NCBI RefSeq assembly: GCF_902859915.1
Contig: NZ_CADIKK010000019.1
Location: 1 to 64,000 of the forward strand
Direction: 5' to 3'
DNA from: Paraburkholderia ultramafica
GTDB taxonomy: Bacteria > Pseudomonadota > Gammaproteobacteria > Burkholderiales > Burkholderiaceae
Length of the DNA: 64,000 bases
The notes under the pieces were generated by a model that was not told the origin of the DNA, ran no database searches, and saw nothing but the letters and a program-made list of their open reading frames with translations. Within the stretch, counting starts at the first letter, position 1. Every line of letters begins with the position of its first letter. The position numbers were made by a program, and so were the translations under genes. Below are positions 16,302 through 25,775 of this stretch, one piece after another.

Positions 16302-18161
16302 TCACACCGTAGGCCGCGAAGCCAAAGCCCGCTGCAACGCGTTGCGCAAATCCTCGTAATGTACCGGCTTTAGTAACGCCTCGAAGAACGGCTGTGCGCC
16401 GCGCTCTTCCCCAGCCCGCCCTGCCTCCCCTGCCATACCCGCCTCCGGCGCATACGCGCTGACCACGATCACCGGCACCCCCGACGACGGCCCGCCACGT
16501 CGCGCGAAATCCGCGAGAAACGTATAGCCGTCGCGCTCCGGCATGTGCAGGTCGAGCAGCACCACGTCGCAGCGGCGCGTGTCGAGCCACGCGAGCGCAT
16601 CGTCCGCATTGGCGACGGCGTGCGCGTCGAAATCCATGTGCACGATCATTTCGCTAAGCGACTCGCGAATCAGCCGGTTGTCGTCGACGATCAGCACGCA
16701 CGGCCGCGCGCCGCCAGGCTCGGCCCGCGCCGCCACGCCCGGCGGCTGCGCGGCGGCGACCGGCGTGACCGGAATCGTCACGGTGAAGGTCGTGCCCTTG
16801 CCCACCGTGCTCGCCACGTCGACCCTGCCGCCGAACAGTTTCACCAGCCCCTGCACGATGGTCAGCCCCATTCCCGCGCCTTCGAAGCGGCGCGTGCGCG
16901 ACGCGTCCAGTTGCGTGAACTCCTGGAAGATCAGCGGAATCTGCGCATGCGGCACGCCCGGCCCGGTATCGCTGACGACGAAGACCAGCACGGTCGGTTG
17001 CTGCCGCAATTGCACGCGCACCGTGCCGGTCTCGGTGTAGCGGATCGCGTTGGTGACGAGGTTGTTGACGATCTGGCGAATCCGGTGCGGGTCGGAATCG
17101 ACCGGACCGCTCATGCCGCTCGCCTCGCTTTCGAGCTTCAGACCGCGCGCGGCGGCCGACATCGCGTGTTCGTCGACGATCGACGCCAGCAGTTCGCGCG
17201 GTTCGAAATGCTCGTGACGCAACTCGAGCTTGCCGGCGCCGAGACGCGCGTAATCGGTCAGATCCTTCATCTGTGCTTCCAGATGCCGCGCCGCGGTTTC
17301 GAGCCGCTGGATCACCTTGCGGTCGGCTTCCGAGTGGTAGTTGAAGCCCAGCAATTCGATCGACGACACGATTGCATGCAGCGGCGTGCGCAGCTCATGG
17401 CTGATCATGCCGAGAAACGCGTCCTTCGCGAGACTCGCCTCGCGCGCCGCGCGACTCGCCTGGTGCTCGGCGGCGAGCGCCGCGTGCTGCTGGTACATCA
17501 GCCGCGTGCGGCGCCGGCCGTTGAGCACCAGCAGCAGCGTCGCCGCCGCCGACAGCAACAGCAGCAACAGGCCGCCCGCAAACAGCATGCGCCGCTTGTC
17601 GATGAAATCGCGGTTCATCGCCTCGCGGTCGGCGACGTCGGCGAACCGGCGGCTCAGCGCGAGATCGTTGACCTCGTTCCAGTGCTCGCGCATCTGCGCG
17701 ACGATCTGATTGACACGGCTGCGGTCCTGCGGCAACTCGTCGACCGCGGGTTGAATCTCGCCCAGCAGATGATCGAGCGACTGGATTTCGTCCAGTTGCC
17801 GTTGCAGCAACGCGAGTTGCGAGGTCAGCCGGCTCGTCGAGCCGGCCATCACATGCAGCTTCGATTGCAGCAGCTGGAAGCGCAGCATCAGCCGCTGATA
17901 GTCGTCGTCGACGCCCGACTGATACAGCAGCAACTGGTTTTCGAAACGCGCGTAGGCAATCTGCAACTGCGCGGCGTCCCAGTAGAAGCCGTCGTACGTC
18001 CCGGTCAGCTGCTCGGTGGCGCGCGGGTTCAACAGGTTCGCGTACAACAGATAGCCGATCGCGCCGGCCGGCGCCGCGAGCGCGGTCAGCCAGATCAGCA
18101 CGTAGAGGACACGGCGCCACGGACGGCGCGCTATTTGACGATGAGGGCCTTGATCTGCCAT
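16302..18161 (-). CDS. Hybrid sensor histidine kinase with receiver domain
   Basis: A 619-residue inner-membrane sensor. A first membrane helix (about 18-43) is followed by a predominantly helical periplasmic region of ~150 residues, a second helix (FAGGLLLLLLSAAATLLLVL), the HisKA motif MISHELRTPLHAI (His near 255), HATPase boxes (NNLVTNAIRYTE, DTGPGVP, GAGMGLTIV) and a C-terminal receiver with phospho-Asp in VVLLDLHMPERDG (about 534). The start overlaps the 3' end of the molybdopterin-fold gene by 31 bp, coupling the two. It converges on the BetR-receiver gene. The signal is unknown. Confidence 0.92.
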   Translation of the reverse strand: MADQGPHRQIARRPWRRVLYVLIWLTALAAPAGAIGYLLYANLLNPRATEQLTGTYDGFYWDAAQLQIAYARFENQLLLYQSGVDDDYQRLMLRFQLLQSKLHVMAGSTSRLTSQLALLQRQLDEIQSLDHLLGEIQPAVDELPQDRSRVNQIVAQMREHWNEVNDLALSRRFADVADREAMNRDFIDKRRMLFAGGLLLLLLSAAATLLLVLNGRRRTRLMYQQHAALAAEHQASRAAREASLAKDAFLGMISHELRTPLHAIVSSIELLGFNYHSEADRKVIQRLETAARHLEAQMKDLTDYARLGAGKLELRHEHFEPRELLASIVDEHAMSAAARGLKLESEASGMSGPVDSDPHRIRQIVNNLVTNAIRYTETGTVRVQLRQQPTVLVFVVSDTGPGVPHAQIPLIFQEFTQLDASRTRRFEGAGMGLTIVQGLVKLFGGRVDVASTVGKGTTFTVTIPVTPVAAAQPPGVAARAEPGGARPCVLIVDDNRLIRESLSEMIVHMDFDAHAVANADDALAWLDTRRCDVVLLDLHMPERDGYTFLADFARRGGPSSGVPVIVVSAYAPEAGMAGEAGRAGEERGAQPFFEALLKPVHYEDLRNALQRALASRPTV

Positions 18162-18673
18162 ACGAATTTCGAATCGCCCGACGCGCCCGTCAGTTCATCG
18201 GGGTACGCATCGCGCGGGTAGATGAGGAACAGCGGCCCGAAGTTGCTGATCTTCAGGCGCTGGCCGTTCATGCTGTACGCAACGACCACGCCATAGCGAT
18301 CGCAGTCCGACACCGGCACGGTGTAGGTGTAGTCGTCGAACGTCTGGAACTCGACCTGGGTGCCATACGCGCCGACCGTCTTCAGAATATCCGCGAGCAG
18401 CGGTCCTGTGAAGGTGGAGCGCGGCGTCCAGGTGGTCGAGGTCGTGATCGAGTGGGCCGGCAGTGCGAGCAGTTGGGCCTCGGTGAAGTGATAGGTGTGG
18501 TGCGACGCATCGGTGGTCTTGCCGATCTTGCCCTCTACGTCGAGCGCCAACGGCGAAGCCGCCGACTGGGCCTGAGCCCCCCATGCGGCCAGCGCGAAAA
18601 TCAGGCCCATCGCCCAGCGTGCGCGCCTGGGTGCGCTGTTTCTGTCATGCAGCTTTGCAATCACCGTGGTCAC
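18131..18673 (-). CDS. Exported molybdopterin-binding-fold protein (probable sensor accessory)
   Basis: A 180-residue secreted protein. The signal peptide ends in GAQAQS near residue 37. The mature part has the compact SUOX-like fold of small 'oxidoreductase molybdopterin-binding' proteins: LALDVEGKIGKT, FTEAQLLALPAHSI, TFTGPLLADILKTVGA, LFLIYPRD, FVWQIKALIVK. The conserved molybdenum-ligand Cys of true enzymes is missing; the single Cys (VSDCDRY) is elsewhere. So it is probably not catalytic. Its gene overlaps that of the hybrid kinase by 31 bp, suggesting a periplasmic partner that presents a signal to the sensor; that is inference from context. Confidence 0.75.
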   Translation of the reverse strand: MTTVIAKLHDRNSAPRRARWAMGLIFALAAWGAQAQSAASPLALDVEGKIGKTTDASHHTYHFTEAQLLALPAHSITTSTTWTPRSTFTGPLLADILKTVGAYGTQVEFQTFDDYTYTVPVSDCDRYGVVVAYSMNGQRLKISNFGPLFLIYPRDAYPDELTGASGDSKFVWQIKALIVK

Positions 18674-18950
18674 CTGCTTTTTTATCTGTTGTCTGTTGCT
18701 TGCGGGCGGCCCGGCACTGCGCCGGGATGCTCCCTTGCCGCCCCTGCCGATTCATTACCCAGCCATGGCCGCGCTCTCGCGACACGCCTGCCGGTGATGC
18801 GCGTCACCCCGACACGCGATCTTTGAACCGCTGCATAATATCGCCAAAATTCTTTGTCTCAAAAACGAGGACGCGCCGCTTCACCACACTGGCAAGCCGC
18901 GCCCGCCCCGCAGACACTCGCCCTACGAGCGCCGCGACGCCATACGAGTT

Positions 18951-19898
18951 ATGAACAAGCCGGTTTTGCCTCTGACTTACGAACAGCTCGATCACTGGAT
19001 TGAATCGCTGCAACCCGCCTTGCTCGCGGAACATTTCACGATGGCGATCGGCATTCTGCGCGGCGGCGCGCCGCTCGCGCTGATGGTGTCGCACGCGGTC
19101 GGCACGCCGGTCGCGTTCCTGCGCTACGAGCGGCACTCGCGCACGGTCGCATGGGACTCGACGCTGCCGATTCCGCCCGCGGGCTCGAAAGTGCTGCTGT
19201 GCGAGGACATTGCCGGGCGCGGTTTTACGCTGACCGATTGCATCGCGTTCCTGCGCCAGCAAGGACTCGACGTGATGACGCTGACCGGCGCGGTGGACGA
19301 CCTGAGCCGCGCGCAACCCGATTATGCGATCGACGCGCGCGGCTACTTCGCGTTGTTCCCGTGGGAGCGCCAGGCCTACACCGAGCGTTATCGCGATGAC
19401 TGGGAGCGCGTCGAAGCCGGCAGTGCGCCGGCGATGGCGGACGATCACGAATACGCGACCTACGCGATCGATCTCGACGGCATACTGCTGCCCGACGTGC
19501 CGCTCGCACGCTACGACGAGGATCTCGCCGCCGCGCTCGCCGAACGCGATGCGCTGGTGCCGTTCGACGTGCTGCCCGGCATCGATCTGCAACGCGTTCG
19601 CACGATCATCACCGGCCGCCCGGAAGTGGATCGCGCGCGCACCGAAGCATGGCTCGCGCGGCATGGCTTCGGCCATATGCAGCTGGTGATGCGCACCCCC
19701 GACGCGCACGACGAAAGTCCCGCCGGCGCTGCCGCTCACAAGGCCACCGCCGCGTTGCGCGGCGGCGTCACGCATTTTGTCGAGAGCGATCCGGTGCAGG
19801 CGCTGCTGATCGCGCAGCAAGCGCCGCTGTTGCGCGTGATCTGGTGGGATGCGCTCACGCGAACCGGGATGCTGGTTGGGGCGCGTGCCTGGAGTTGA
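18951..19898 (+). CDS. Phosphoribosyltransferase-like protein fused to a HAD-like domain
   Basis: A 315-residue cytosolic protein. The N-terminal half is a type I phosphoribosyltransferase fold: GILRGGAPLALMVSHAVG, then LLCEDIAGRGFTLTDC (82-97), the PRPP-binding loop. The C-terminal half (from about 170) starts YAIDLDGILLPD, a HAD phosphatase motif I, and continues with ITGRP (motif II-like). This two-domain architecture resembles orotate-phosphoribosyltransferase-like proteins of uncertain function. The 277-bp upstream gap has no gene. It converges on the truncated helicase gene. Confidence 0.75.
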   Translation: MNKPVLPLTYEQLDHWIESLQPALLAEHFTMAIGILRGGAPLALMVSHAVGTPVAFLRYERHSRTVAWDSTLPIPPAGSKVLLCEDIAGRGFTLTDCIAFLRQQGLDVMTLTGAVDDLSRAQPDYAIDARGYFALFPWERQAYTERYRDDWERVEAGSAPAMADDHEYATYAIDLDGILLPDVPLARYDEDLAAALAERDALVPFDVLPGIDLQRVRTIITGRPEVDRARTEAWLARHGFGHMQLVMRTPDAHDESPAGAAAHKATAALRGGVTHFVESDPVQALLIAQQAPLLRVIWWDALTRTGMLVGARAWS

Positions 19899-19922
19899 GT
19901 GAGGGGGCGCCGGGATTGTCGG

Positions 19923-21296
19923 CTAGCCTTCTCTCGCCTCCCTGATTTCCTTGCCCTCCCTGATCTCCTTCCCGTCGCGCAAATGCAAATGCCGCGCGGC
20001 CCGCTGCGACGCGACGACGATCAGCTTCATCGTCGCGCGCGTGGCGCCGACGAACAGCTTGCGCGCGATGCGCTCATCGAATGCATCGAAGTCGACCTCG
20101 GTGAAAATCACGCACGGCGCCGCCTGCCCCTTGAAGCGATAGATCGACTCGAACAGCACGTCCCCTTCGCGGTACTCCGGGTTGCCGAACAGATCGTACT
20201 TGCCGGTGAAGCTGCGCAGCCGGTGTGGCCCGAGATGATCCTGCGCGGTCATCGCCGAGCCTTCGCGGCCGCGAAACGACAGCACCACGATGTCCTGCTT
20301 GCGAAAGCCAAGCGACAACGCCTGCGTGATCGCGCGCTTGGTCGCCTCGATGCTGCCTTCGGCGGCATGCGCTTCGTCGTAGACGGACAGCGAAATATCG
20401 GAGCCGTCGAACGGACTGCCCGACGCGAGCGCCGCGGCAACCGGCACCGACGCGCCGACCACCTCGCGCACATAGTCGAGAATGTCGCGCGGGCTGCGAT
20501 AGTTGGTGGTTTCCTTCAGCACGGTCCAGCCCGGCAGCGCGACCGGTTCACGCATATACAGATTCTGCAGCGGGTCTTCGAGCCACCACCACGCGGCGCC
20601 GGGACGCAACAGCCGCTCGAGCGCGGCGACCCACGGCTGCTGAAAGTCCTGGCCTTCGTCGACGATCAGCACGTCGAATTGCCAGCGCGGCTCGATCGGC
20701 GTGTCAGCGAACATTGCTTCCAGTTGATCGAACACCTGGCCGGACTGGAAATCGGGCTCGCGGCCCGCATCGCGCGCGATCCAGTCGCACAACTGGTGAT
20801 AGTTCGCGACCTTCGCTTCGGGCGGCGCGACCCGCGCGATGTGATCCGCCAACGGCCGGTTGAAGCACACATATAGAGGCCGCTGGCCGCGCGCCACCGC
20901 ATCCTTCATCACCTGCACCGCCAGTTGCGTCTTGCCGGAGCCGGCCGTGCCGATTACGCGCAGCCGGAATGGCGAGAACTCGAGCCGCCGCGCCCACGTC
21001 GCAAGCCCGCCCGCGAGACGCGTGACGAGCGTGCCCGCCTGGCCGACCAGCGCGCTCGCGTCCGGCGTGAGCGCGAGTTCGTCGGCGAGAAAGTGATGGA
21101 TTTTCGACGCGCAGGCAAGGCGCGGCTCGTCGGCCGGCAGCGCTTCGCGGATGACCGCCGCGAGCCGCTCTTTGCGCTTTGCGTCGACGATGCGCGCCGG
21201 ATTCACGCCGGCAATCGCTGCATCCTTGACGATGTGGTCAGGGCAGTACAGCAGTTCCTCGATGAAATAGGTGCCACCACTTTCCCTGATTGACAT
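19923..21296 (-). pseudogene. UvrD/DUF2075-like helicase with its NERD N-terminus cut off by the island
   Basis: A 457-codon frame encoding the ATPase part of a NERD-plus-helicase protein: Walker A GTAGSGKTQLAV (about 118), Walker B IVDEGQDFQQ (about 213), TTNYRSP, FKGQAAPCVIF and KLFVGATRATMKLIV motifs. The first residues, TYFIEELLYCPDHIVKDAAI, correspond to the end of the nuclease-related (NERD) domain of intact relatives, so roughly 110-120 N-terminal residues are missing. The break coincides with the start of island sequence at about 21285-21300. The apparent ATG at 21296 is therefore accidental. The lost 5' part may lie at the far end of the island, outside this window. Confidence 0.7.
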
Positions 21297-21300
21297 TCAG

Positions 21301-21410
21301 TTGTCAATCAACGACTATCATCAATAATAGTCAACAATTACAAGGATTTATAGGATGGCATCCGGCAAATATTTTGACGAAATTGAACTGACAATTGTCA
21401 GTCGGCGACT
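21301..21410. repeat. Paired 16-bp repeats at the island edge (possible recombinase sites)
   Basis: TTGTCAATCAACGACT (21301-21316) and TTGTCAGTCGGCGACT (21395-21410) match at 13 of 16 positions, all differences being A-to-G. The first is part of an inverted repeat, TGATTGAC...GTCAATCA, straddling the host/island junction. The second overlaps the palindrome CTGACAATTGTCAG (21388-21401) within the start of the first recombinase gene. Between them GACTAT...ATAGTC forms another dyad. Such clustered sites at a terminus suit recombinase core and arm binding. Confidence 0.55.
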
Positions 21411-23736
21411 TTATCGTGTGAAGAAAGAGGAGTGGGACTCCCCGGAGGACCAGTTTCTGCGCGTCCAAGGCAGCGCACTCTCCTCTCTGCTTACCGCCGC
21501 GAACGGCCCGTCTCATGTCCGAGACGTGTGCCTACGAGTTCTTCTCCTGTTCGATTGCATGCTGCGAGTGATGGGCGAACCGGTCCTCGATTCACAAATC
21601 GCATTCGCCACGGAACGCTTTAAATCGCTTCAGTCGCTGTTCTATGGTGCGCTTGGCTCCGAACTCTTCATCAACGTGTCGCGCGCCACCCGGATTACTT
21701 GGGCGCACACCTTTCACAAACTCCTAGAGCGCCTCGGTGATGAAACGCCCGTCAAGTTTTCGGACCACATCCAGACGTACAACTCGGAGATTCCTCCAGA
21801 GCTGGTAATGGGTTTCGAGGGAACTGAACTCAACAACAGCGAGGTCAAGAGGTTAAGTCCATTCCTGCTGACGCCCAAGTCCGGCGTTGATTACAACGTT
21901 CCGCTTGCACCTTTGCCGCCCGTCCTTGGAGACGCCTTTACAAAATCGTTTCACGATGGGTTACGCGCGATTGCCGCCCCAAAAGCCAAGGACACCGCCC
22001 TGCCCGACTTTGGCGCCACCTTCGCTCGCTTCATTCGATACCAAGCGTCTAACCGGAACGCCCCAACAGTCAATCAGCTCCTCGACCCCGCCTTCGTTCA
22101 AATCTGGATTGTCAATTTCATGGAGTACCACTTCATGAAAATGGTGCGTCGCGAAACACCGGTACAAGAAGGAACTCTGCCATCGCTCCAAAAGCTCTGG
22201 AGCCGCTACCAGAACTACTGGAAATCGCTGGCTAACAAAGGAGTTGTTGCGGAACCGGCGAACGCCTTTCCAGGAGGTAACCCAAAGCTTCTCGCCGGCA
22301 CTGAAGTGGCCCATCGCAAGATGGTTCCCGAATCCGACGGGACTACGACGCTAGTTACCCAAAAGCTCATTGTCCCTGTCCCGCTGCATATCACCGACGA
22401 AGCGGCCACACTTCTCGTATTCAAGCATCTCAAGACGGCCTTCGACACCGTTCAATCCTGGTTGAGAGACCATCTGGATGCCTTCTTTTCCGACTATGAC
22501 CGAGGCGTAGAGCTCGCGAACACGGTCAAGTCGCAAACCCCGGATGAAGAATTCAACAAACTCGGTTACAAAAAACGGAAAGAACCTAGGGGAGTCGCGC
22601 TCGCGGTCAAGTATTTCAAGTCTGCACACGGCGGTTACACCGACACATCGAGAGTCAGAACGCCCATATATCCAACCCTGGCAGCACGCGACGGCCCCCC
22701 CAAAGAATTGGTCTCTCGCTACTTGGGCTTGCCATCCCGATGCGACGCAATGGCACTCATGGCGTTCTTGGCATCCCAGGACGGTCGGTTTTCTGAGTCC
22801 TCCCTATCGGCTGCAACGTTACTTGACGCAAACGGCAATCGAATCAACGCCGTCGAAACCGATGCCGGCCTAACGCTGACGGTATTAAAGGAGCGTGATT
22901 CGGGCGGCGGATGGCACCATGTCGTTTTGAAACAAGATGTCGCCGATTACGTTCGCCGCTGGATTCAACTGACAACCCCTTTGCGAAACTACATGAAGGA
23001 CAATGACATCCCAGGCTGGCACAATCTGTTCATCTATCTCGGAAACCCGCTAGGACCGACCGGTCTCTTCGACCGCGCAAGCAACATAAGCAGCTGGTTT
23101 AGACAGTTTGCTAACTCGCATAAAAGTCGTCTTGGACCGCTGTCCAATCAAATCACAATCGCCCGTATCAGGTCAGCGCGTGGTGTTCTTGTGTTCTTGG
23201 ATACGATGGACCTAGCCAGCATGGCTCGAGAGCTAGGAAACGACAGCGAAACCTCACTGCGACACTACCTTCCTGACTCTCTATGGGAATACTTCGCAAC
23301 GCGTTGGCTCAGAATCTTTCAGAACCTCCTCATTGTCGAAGCGACAAAGGGGACGCCCTACATGCAGAGAGCCCTACATTTCCATTCGGCCGCGGAGATG
23401 GATGAATTCCTGCAGAACCATGCTTTTGCCCCCCTTCTTCCCGAAGACCAACCTCCTGCTGAGCAAACAGATACTCACCGAAACGTCAGCGAGGTGATGG
23501 TCGCGGCCAGTCCCGGTCTGTTTGGAACATTGTTATCTCTCGCTGCCGCCACTGATAGCGCCGAAGAAGCCGGGCGGCAGCTGACGGGCGAGGCAGTCTA
23601 TTGGACTGAGTTCACGATGCGACTGAAAAAGTATATCGAGAGCGACGCGTTCCACGATAGAGGAATTAAACGCATGATGGTCGATGCCGCACAAAATATA
23701 GACCCTTCTAACTTTGAGGAGATAGTTTGTGTCTAA
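21355..23736 (+). CDS. Large divergent tyrosine-recombinase-like protein (first of four)
   Basis: A 793-residue protein, first gene of a coupled four-gene set at the island edge. Most of it is unrecognised. Near residues 590-660 it shows a degenerate recombinase C-terminal pattern: a basic TIARIRSARGVLVFL helix, then MARELGNDSETSLRHYLPDS, which resembles the LGH..., T..hY blocks around the nucleophile, with GN in place of GH. It may be a structural or inactive partner of the two complete recombinases that follow, like the large proteins of Gamma-Mobile-Trio or Tn554-type systems. The start ATG 21355 follows AAGGAT at the element terminus. The next gene overlaps it by 8 bp. Confidence 0.7.
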   Translation: MASGKYFDEIELTIVSRRLYRVKKEEWDSPEDQFLRVQGSALSSLLTAANGPSHVRDVCLRVLLLFDCMLRVMGEPVLDSQIAFATERFKSLQSLFYGALGSELFINVSRATRITWAHTFHKLLERLGDETPVKFSDHIQTYNSEIPPELVMGFEGTELNNSEVKRLSPFLLTPKSGVDYNVPLAPLPPVLGDAFTKSFHDGLRAIAAPKAKDTALPDFGATFARFIRYQASNRNAPTVNQLLDPAFVQIWIVNFMEYHFMKMVRRETPVQEGTLPSLQKLWSRYQNYWKSLANKGVVAEPANAFPGGNPKLLAGTEVAHRKMVPESDGTTTLVTQKLIVPVPLHITDEAATLLVFKHLKTAFDTVQSWLRDHLDAFFSDYDRGVELANTVKSQTPDEEFNKLGYKKRKEPRGVALAVKYFKSAHGGYTDTSRVRTPIYPTLAARDGPPKELVSRYLGLPSRCDAMALMAFLASQDGRFSESSLSAATLLDANGNRINAVETDAGLTLTVLKERDSGGGWHHVVLKQDVADYVRRWIQLTTPLRNYMKDNDIPGWHNLFIYLGNPLGPTGLFDRASNISSWFRQFANSHKSRLGPLSNQITIARIRSARGVLVFLDTMDLASMARELGNDSETSLRHYLPDSLWEYFATRWLRIFQNLLIVEATKGTPYMQRALHFHSAAEMDEFLQNHAFAPLLPEDQPPAEQTDTHRNVSEVMVAASPGLFGTLLSLAAATDSAEEAGRQLTGEAVYWTEFTMRLKKYIESDAFHDRGIKRMMVDAAQNIDPSNFEEIVCV

Positions 23737-25774
23737 CGCTCTCCCAAAAGAACTGAGCTTCATCAATTTGTTCCGGCTTTCCGAACACACGTTGGAGCAC
23801 GCCTCATGGCGCATCAGCGACTTCGTTGCTGACGTTTGGGAATGCCTTTTTGGCACAACTCGAACAACAATCGATTTTCGGAAGGCTTTAGACGATGGCA
23901 GCCTTCTTACCGACAGCAAGAACAGAGAGCTATTGGACAGTATAAAACGATTTCTATGTCTGCAAACACATCCCGCTCTAACCGGAAGCGCGGTTCTAGC
24001 TCCCACGACTGCTCGCATGCGCATTGCTCTCGCTATTGCCACGCTTGACTACTTCCTACTTCGTAGCGACGAATTCCAAATAGCAAAGCATGGATTCCGA
24101 CTCGTCACAGCCAACGACGTAATGGGTCTTATCGCGGTCATCGCTTCGCATCGTTCGCCTGTGCGTAGCATCTATGAGCCGCAATCCAGAATTCTTAGCT
24201 ATCTTTCGCAGGTGCAAGTGTCGGCATTCGACCTTGCCCAATTGCAAAGAACTACGCCAGACCTTTTTGAGCTGGCCGAAGACGAGCAGTTGAGCCTTCC
24301 GCGGGACCAAATTCTCGTCGCTAGGGCGTGGCTAAAGCTTCACGATTGCTATCAACCTGGAACTTCCGGGGCGGTAACTGAGTATCGCTACCGCGTTGTG
24401 CGCGGGCGAGTTCTTTCTGAGGCTATCGGTCGTCATGTTCTAAACGACTTCCACTTCGAAAATCTCCAACTCCCAGGACTTGATGTTGCGCCTTCTCAGT
24501 GGTTTGCGCGAGAAATGTCCGCTGTTCCGGCAAACAACCTTGACGAGGATGAGCGCCCTTCCCGTGAATACATAAACCAATACATAGCTGTAGTTAGAAG
24601 CATGCGCGTAGCACAACAGAACGGTGTCTCTCTGTTTTCTGAGCAAGCGCTGACCGCCCTTGAAACGGCGCCGATACTTCTAAAGGACCGTACAAAAGAG
24701 CGAGCTCGTTTCACTACTCTTCCATTTTCCCTTGCCAACGACCTCCTCTCGAATTCGATTGAATTCTATCTCGAGTATGCCGAACCAATTGTCGACTATT
24801 ACCTAACCTTAGCTCGCATGGGTGGCAATATACATGCGATGGCTGCCCCGATACCTTCAAAGCTCGCGGCGTTGGGTGTCGTACGGTGGCGGTCGAACGC
24901 AATTACCGCGGATGAGTTCTTTGGTCAGCTACGAAGGGGCGAGTGTCTTTTCAACATGCTTGAAGTCCTCTACGGTGCCATTGCAGTTTTGGTTAATACT
25001 CTGATGGCCCGACGTGTATCTGAATTAGAAGACCTTCGAGCCGACAGTATTGTTGAAGAGCACGGTGCATACTTCCTCGCATTCAATTTGAGAAAAGCTA
25101 ATGTTCTTGAACATCGGAAACGTACCCTCAGACCACTTCCAACCATCGCAGCGGAAGCATTAAAGCTCTTGGCAAGATTGTCGCAAACCATGCGGGACCT
25201 TGGACATCAGAACGATGGCAAATTGTTTTCGATACCTTACAGCGCATGGCAACGAAAGCCACCACATTTTGGAGCGTGTCAACCTGACTTTACTCGGTTC
25301 TTCGACCGATTCTGCGATTATTTTCAAACCGGCCAAGATGAACGAGGACGGCGCTATTATGTCCGTGCGCATCAGCTGCGACGGAACTTTGCCATGTTAT
25401 TTTTTTGGCAAGGTTCTTTCGGTGGGGTCGAAGTGTTGCGTTATTTCCTTGGACACCACAAAGCCCAGATGATTTATCGATACGTCACACAGGCCGTACC
25501 CGGAAAAATCCTAAGACGTGTAATGGCCTCGGTCGCAAAAGACCTTATTAAGGCCGAGCACCCGGCCATCGAGGAGTTGGCAGCGCTCATCTGCGAGCGT
25601 TATGGAATCTCTTTAAACGACCTTCATATTCTGCCTGAGCGCGACGTAGTTGACTACGTGGAGGACTTGATTAAATCGGGCGAGGCTGAGGTAAAGCCTG
25701 AATTCTTTCGAGGCCCAAAAGGGCAAGAGTACAGAATAGTGTATCGGGTGATGAAGCATCCTGCGGAGGCTTAA
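23729..25774 (+). CDS. Tyrosine recombinase, large type (second of four)
   Basis: A 681-residue integrase-like protein with a complete catalytic set in its C-terminal third: box I Arg in NTLMARRVSELEDLR (about 430), box II HQLRR in YVRAHQLRRNFAMLF (about 550), GH in RYFLGHHKAQMIYRYVTQ (about 575-590), with nucleophile Tyr candidates in that block. The N-terminal ~400 residues are probably the DNA core-binding part and are unrecognised. The size and position recall Tn554 TnpB. GTG start 23729 lies inside the 3' end of the first gene. The following small gene begins one base after this stop. Confidence 0.82.
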   Translation: MSNALPKELSFINLFRLSEHTLEHASWRISDFVADVWECLFGTTRTTIDFRKALDDGSLLTDSKNRELLDSIKRFLCLQTHPALTGSAVLAPTTARMRIALAIATLDYFLLRSDEFQIAKHGFRLVTANDVMGLIAVIASHRSPVRSIYEPQSRILSYLSQVQVSAFDLAQLQRTTPDLFELAEDEQLSLPRDQILVARAWLKLHDCYQPGTSGAVTEYRYRVVRGRVLSEAIGRHVLNDFHFENLQLPGLDVAPSQWFAREMSAVPANNLDEDERPSREYINQYIAVVRSMRVAQQNGVSLFSEQALTALETAPILLKDRTKERARFTTLPFSLANDLLSNSIEFYLEYAEPIVDYYLTLARMGGNIHAMAAPIPSKLAALGVVRWRSNAITADEFFGQLRRGECLFNMLEVLYGAIAVLVNTLMARRVSELEDLRADSIVEEHGAYFLAFNLRKANVLEHRKRTLRPLPTIAAEALKLLARLSQTMRDLGHQNDGKLFSIPYSAWQRKPPHFGACQPDFTRFFDRFCDYFQTGQDERGRRYYVRAHQLRRNFAMLFFWQGSFGGVEVLRYFLGHHKAQMIYRYVTQAVPGKILRRVMASVAKDLIKAEHPAIEELAALICERYGISLNDLHILPERDVVDYVEDLIKSGEAEVKPEFFRGPKGQEYRIVYRVMKHPAEA

Positions 25775-25775
25775 A

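Noticed and set aside
16545..18221. 558-codon plus-strand frame
   Set aside because: Antisense of the hybrid kinase; Gln/Arg/His-rich shadow.
21240..21360. tRNA gene as the island attachment site
   Set aside because: No cloverleaf-like sequence at the junction; the break is inside a helicase coding sequence.
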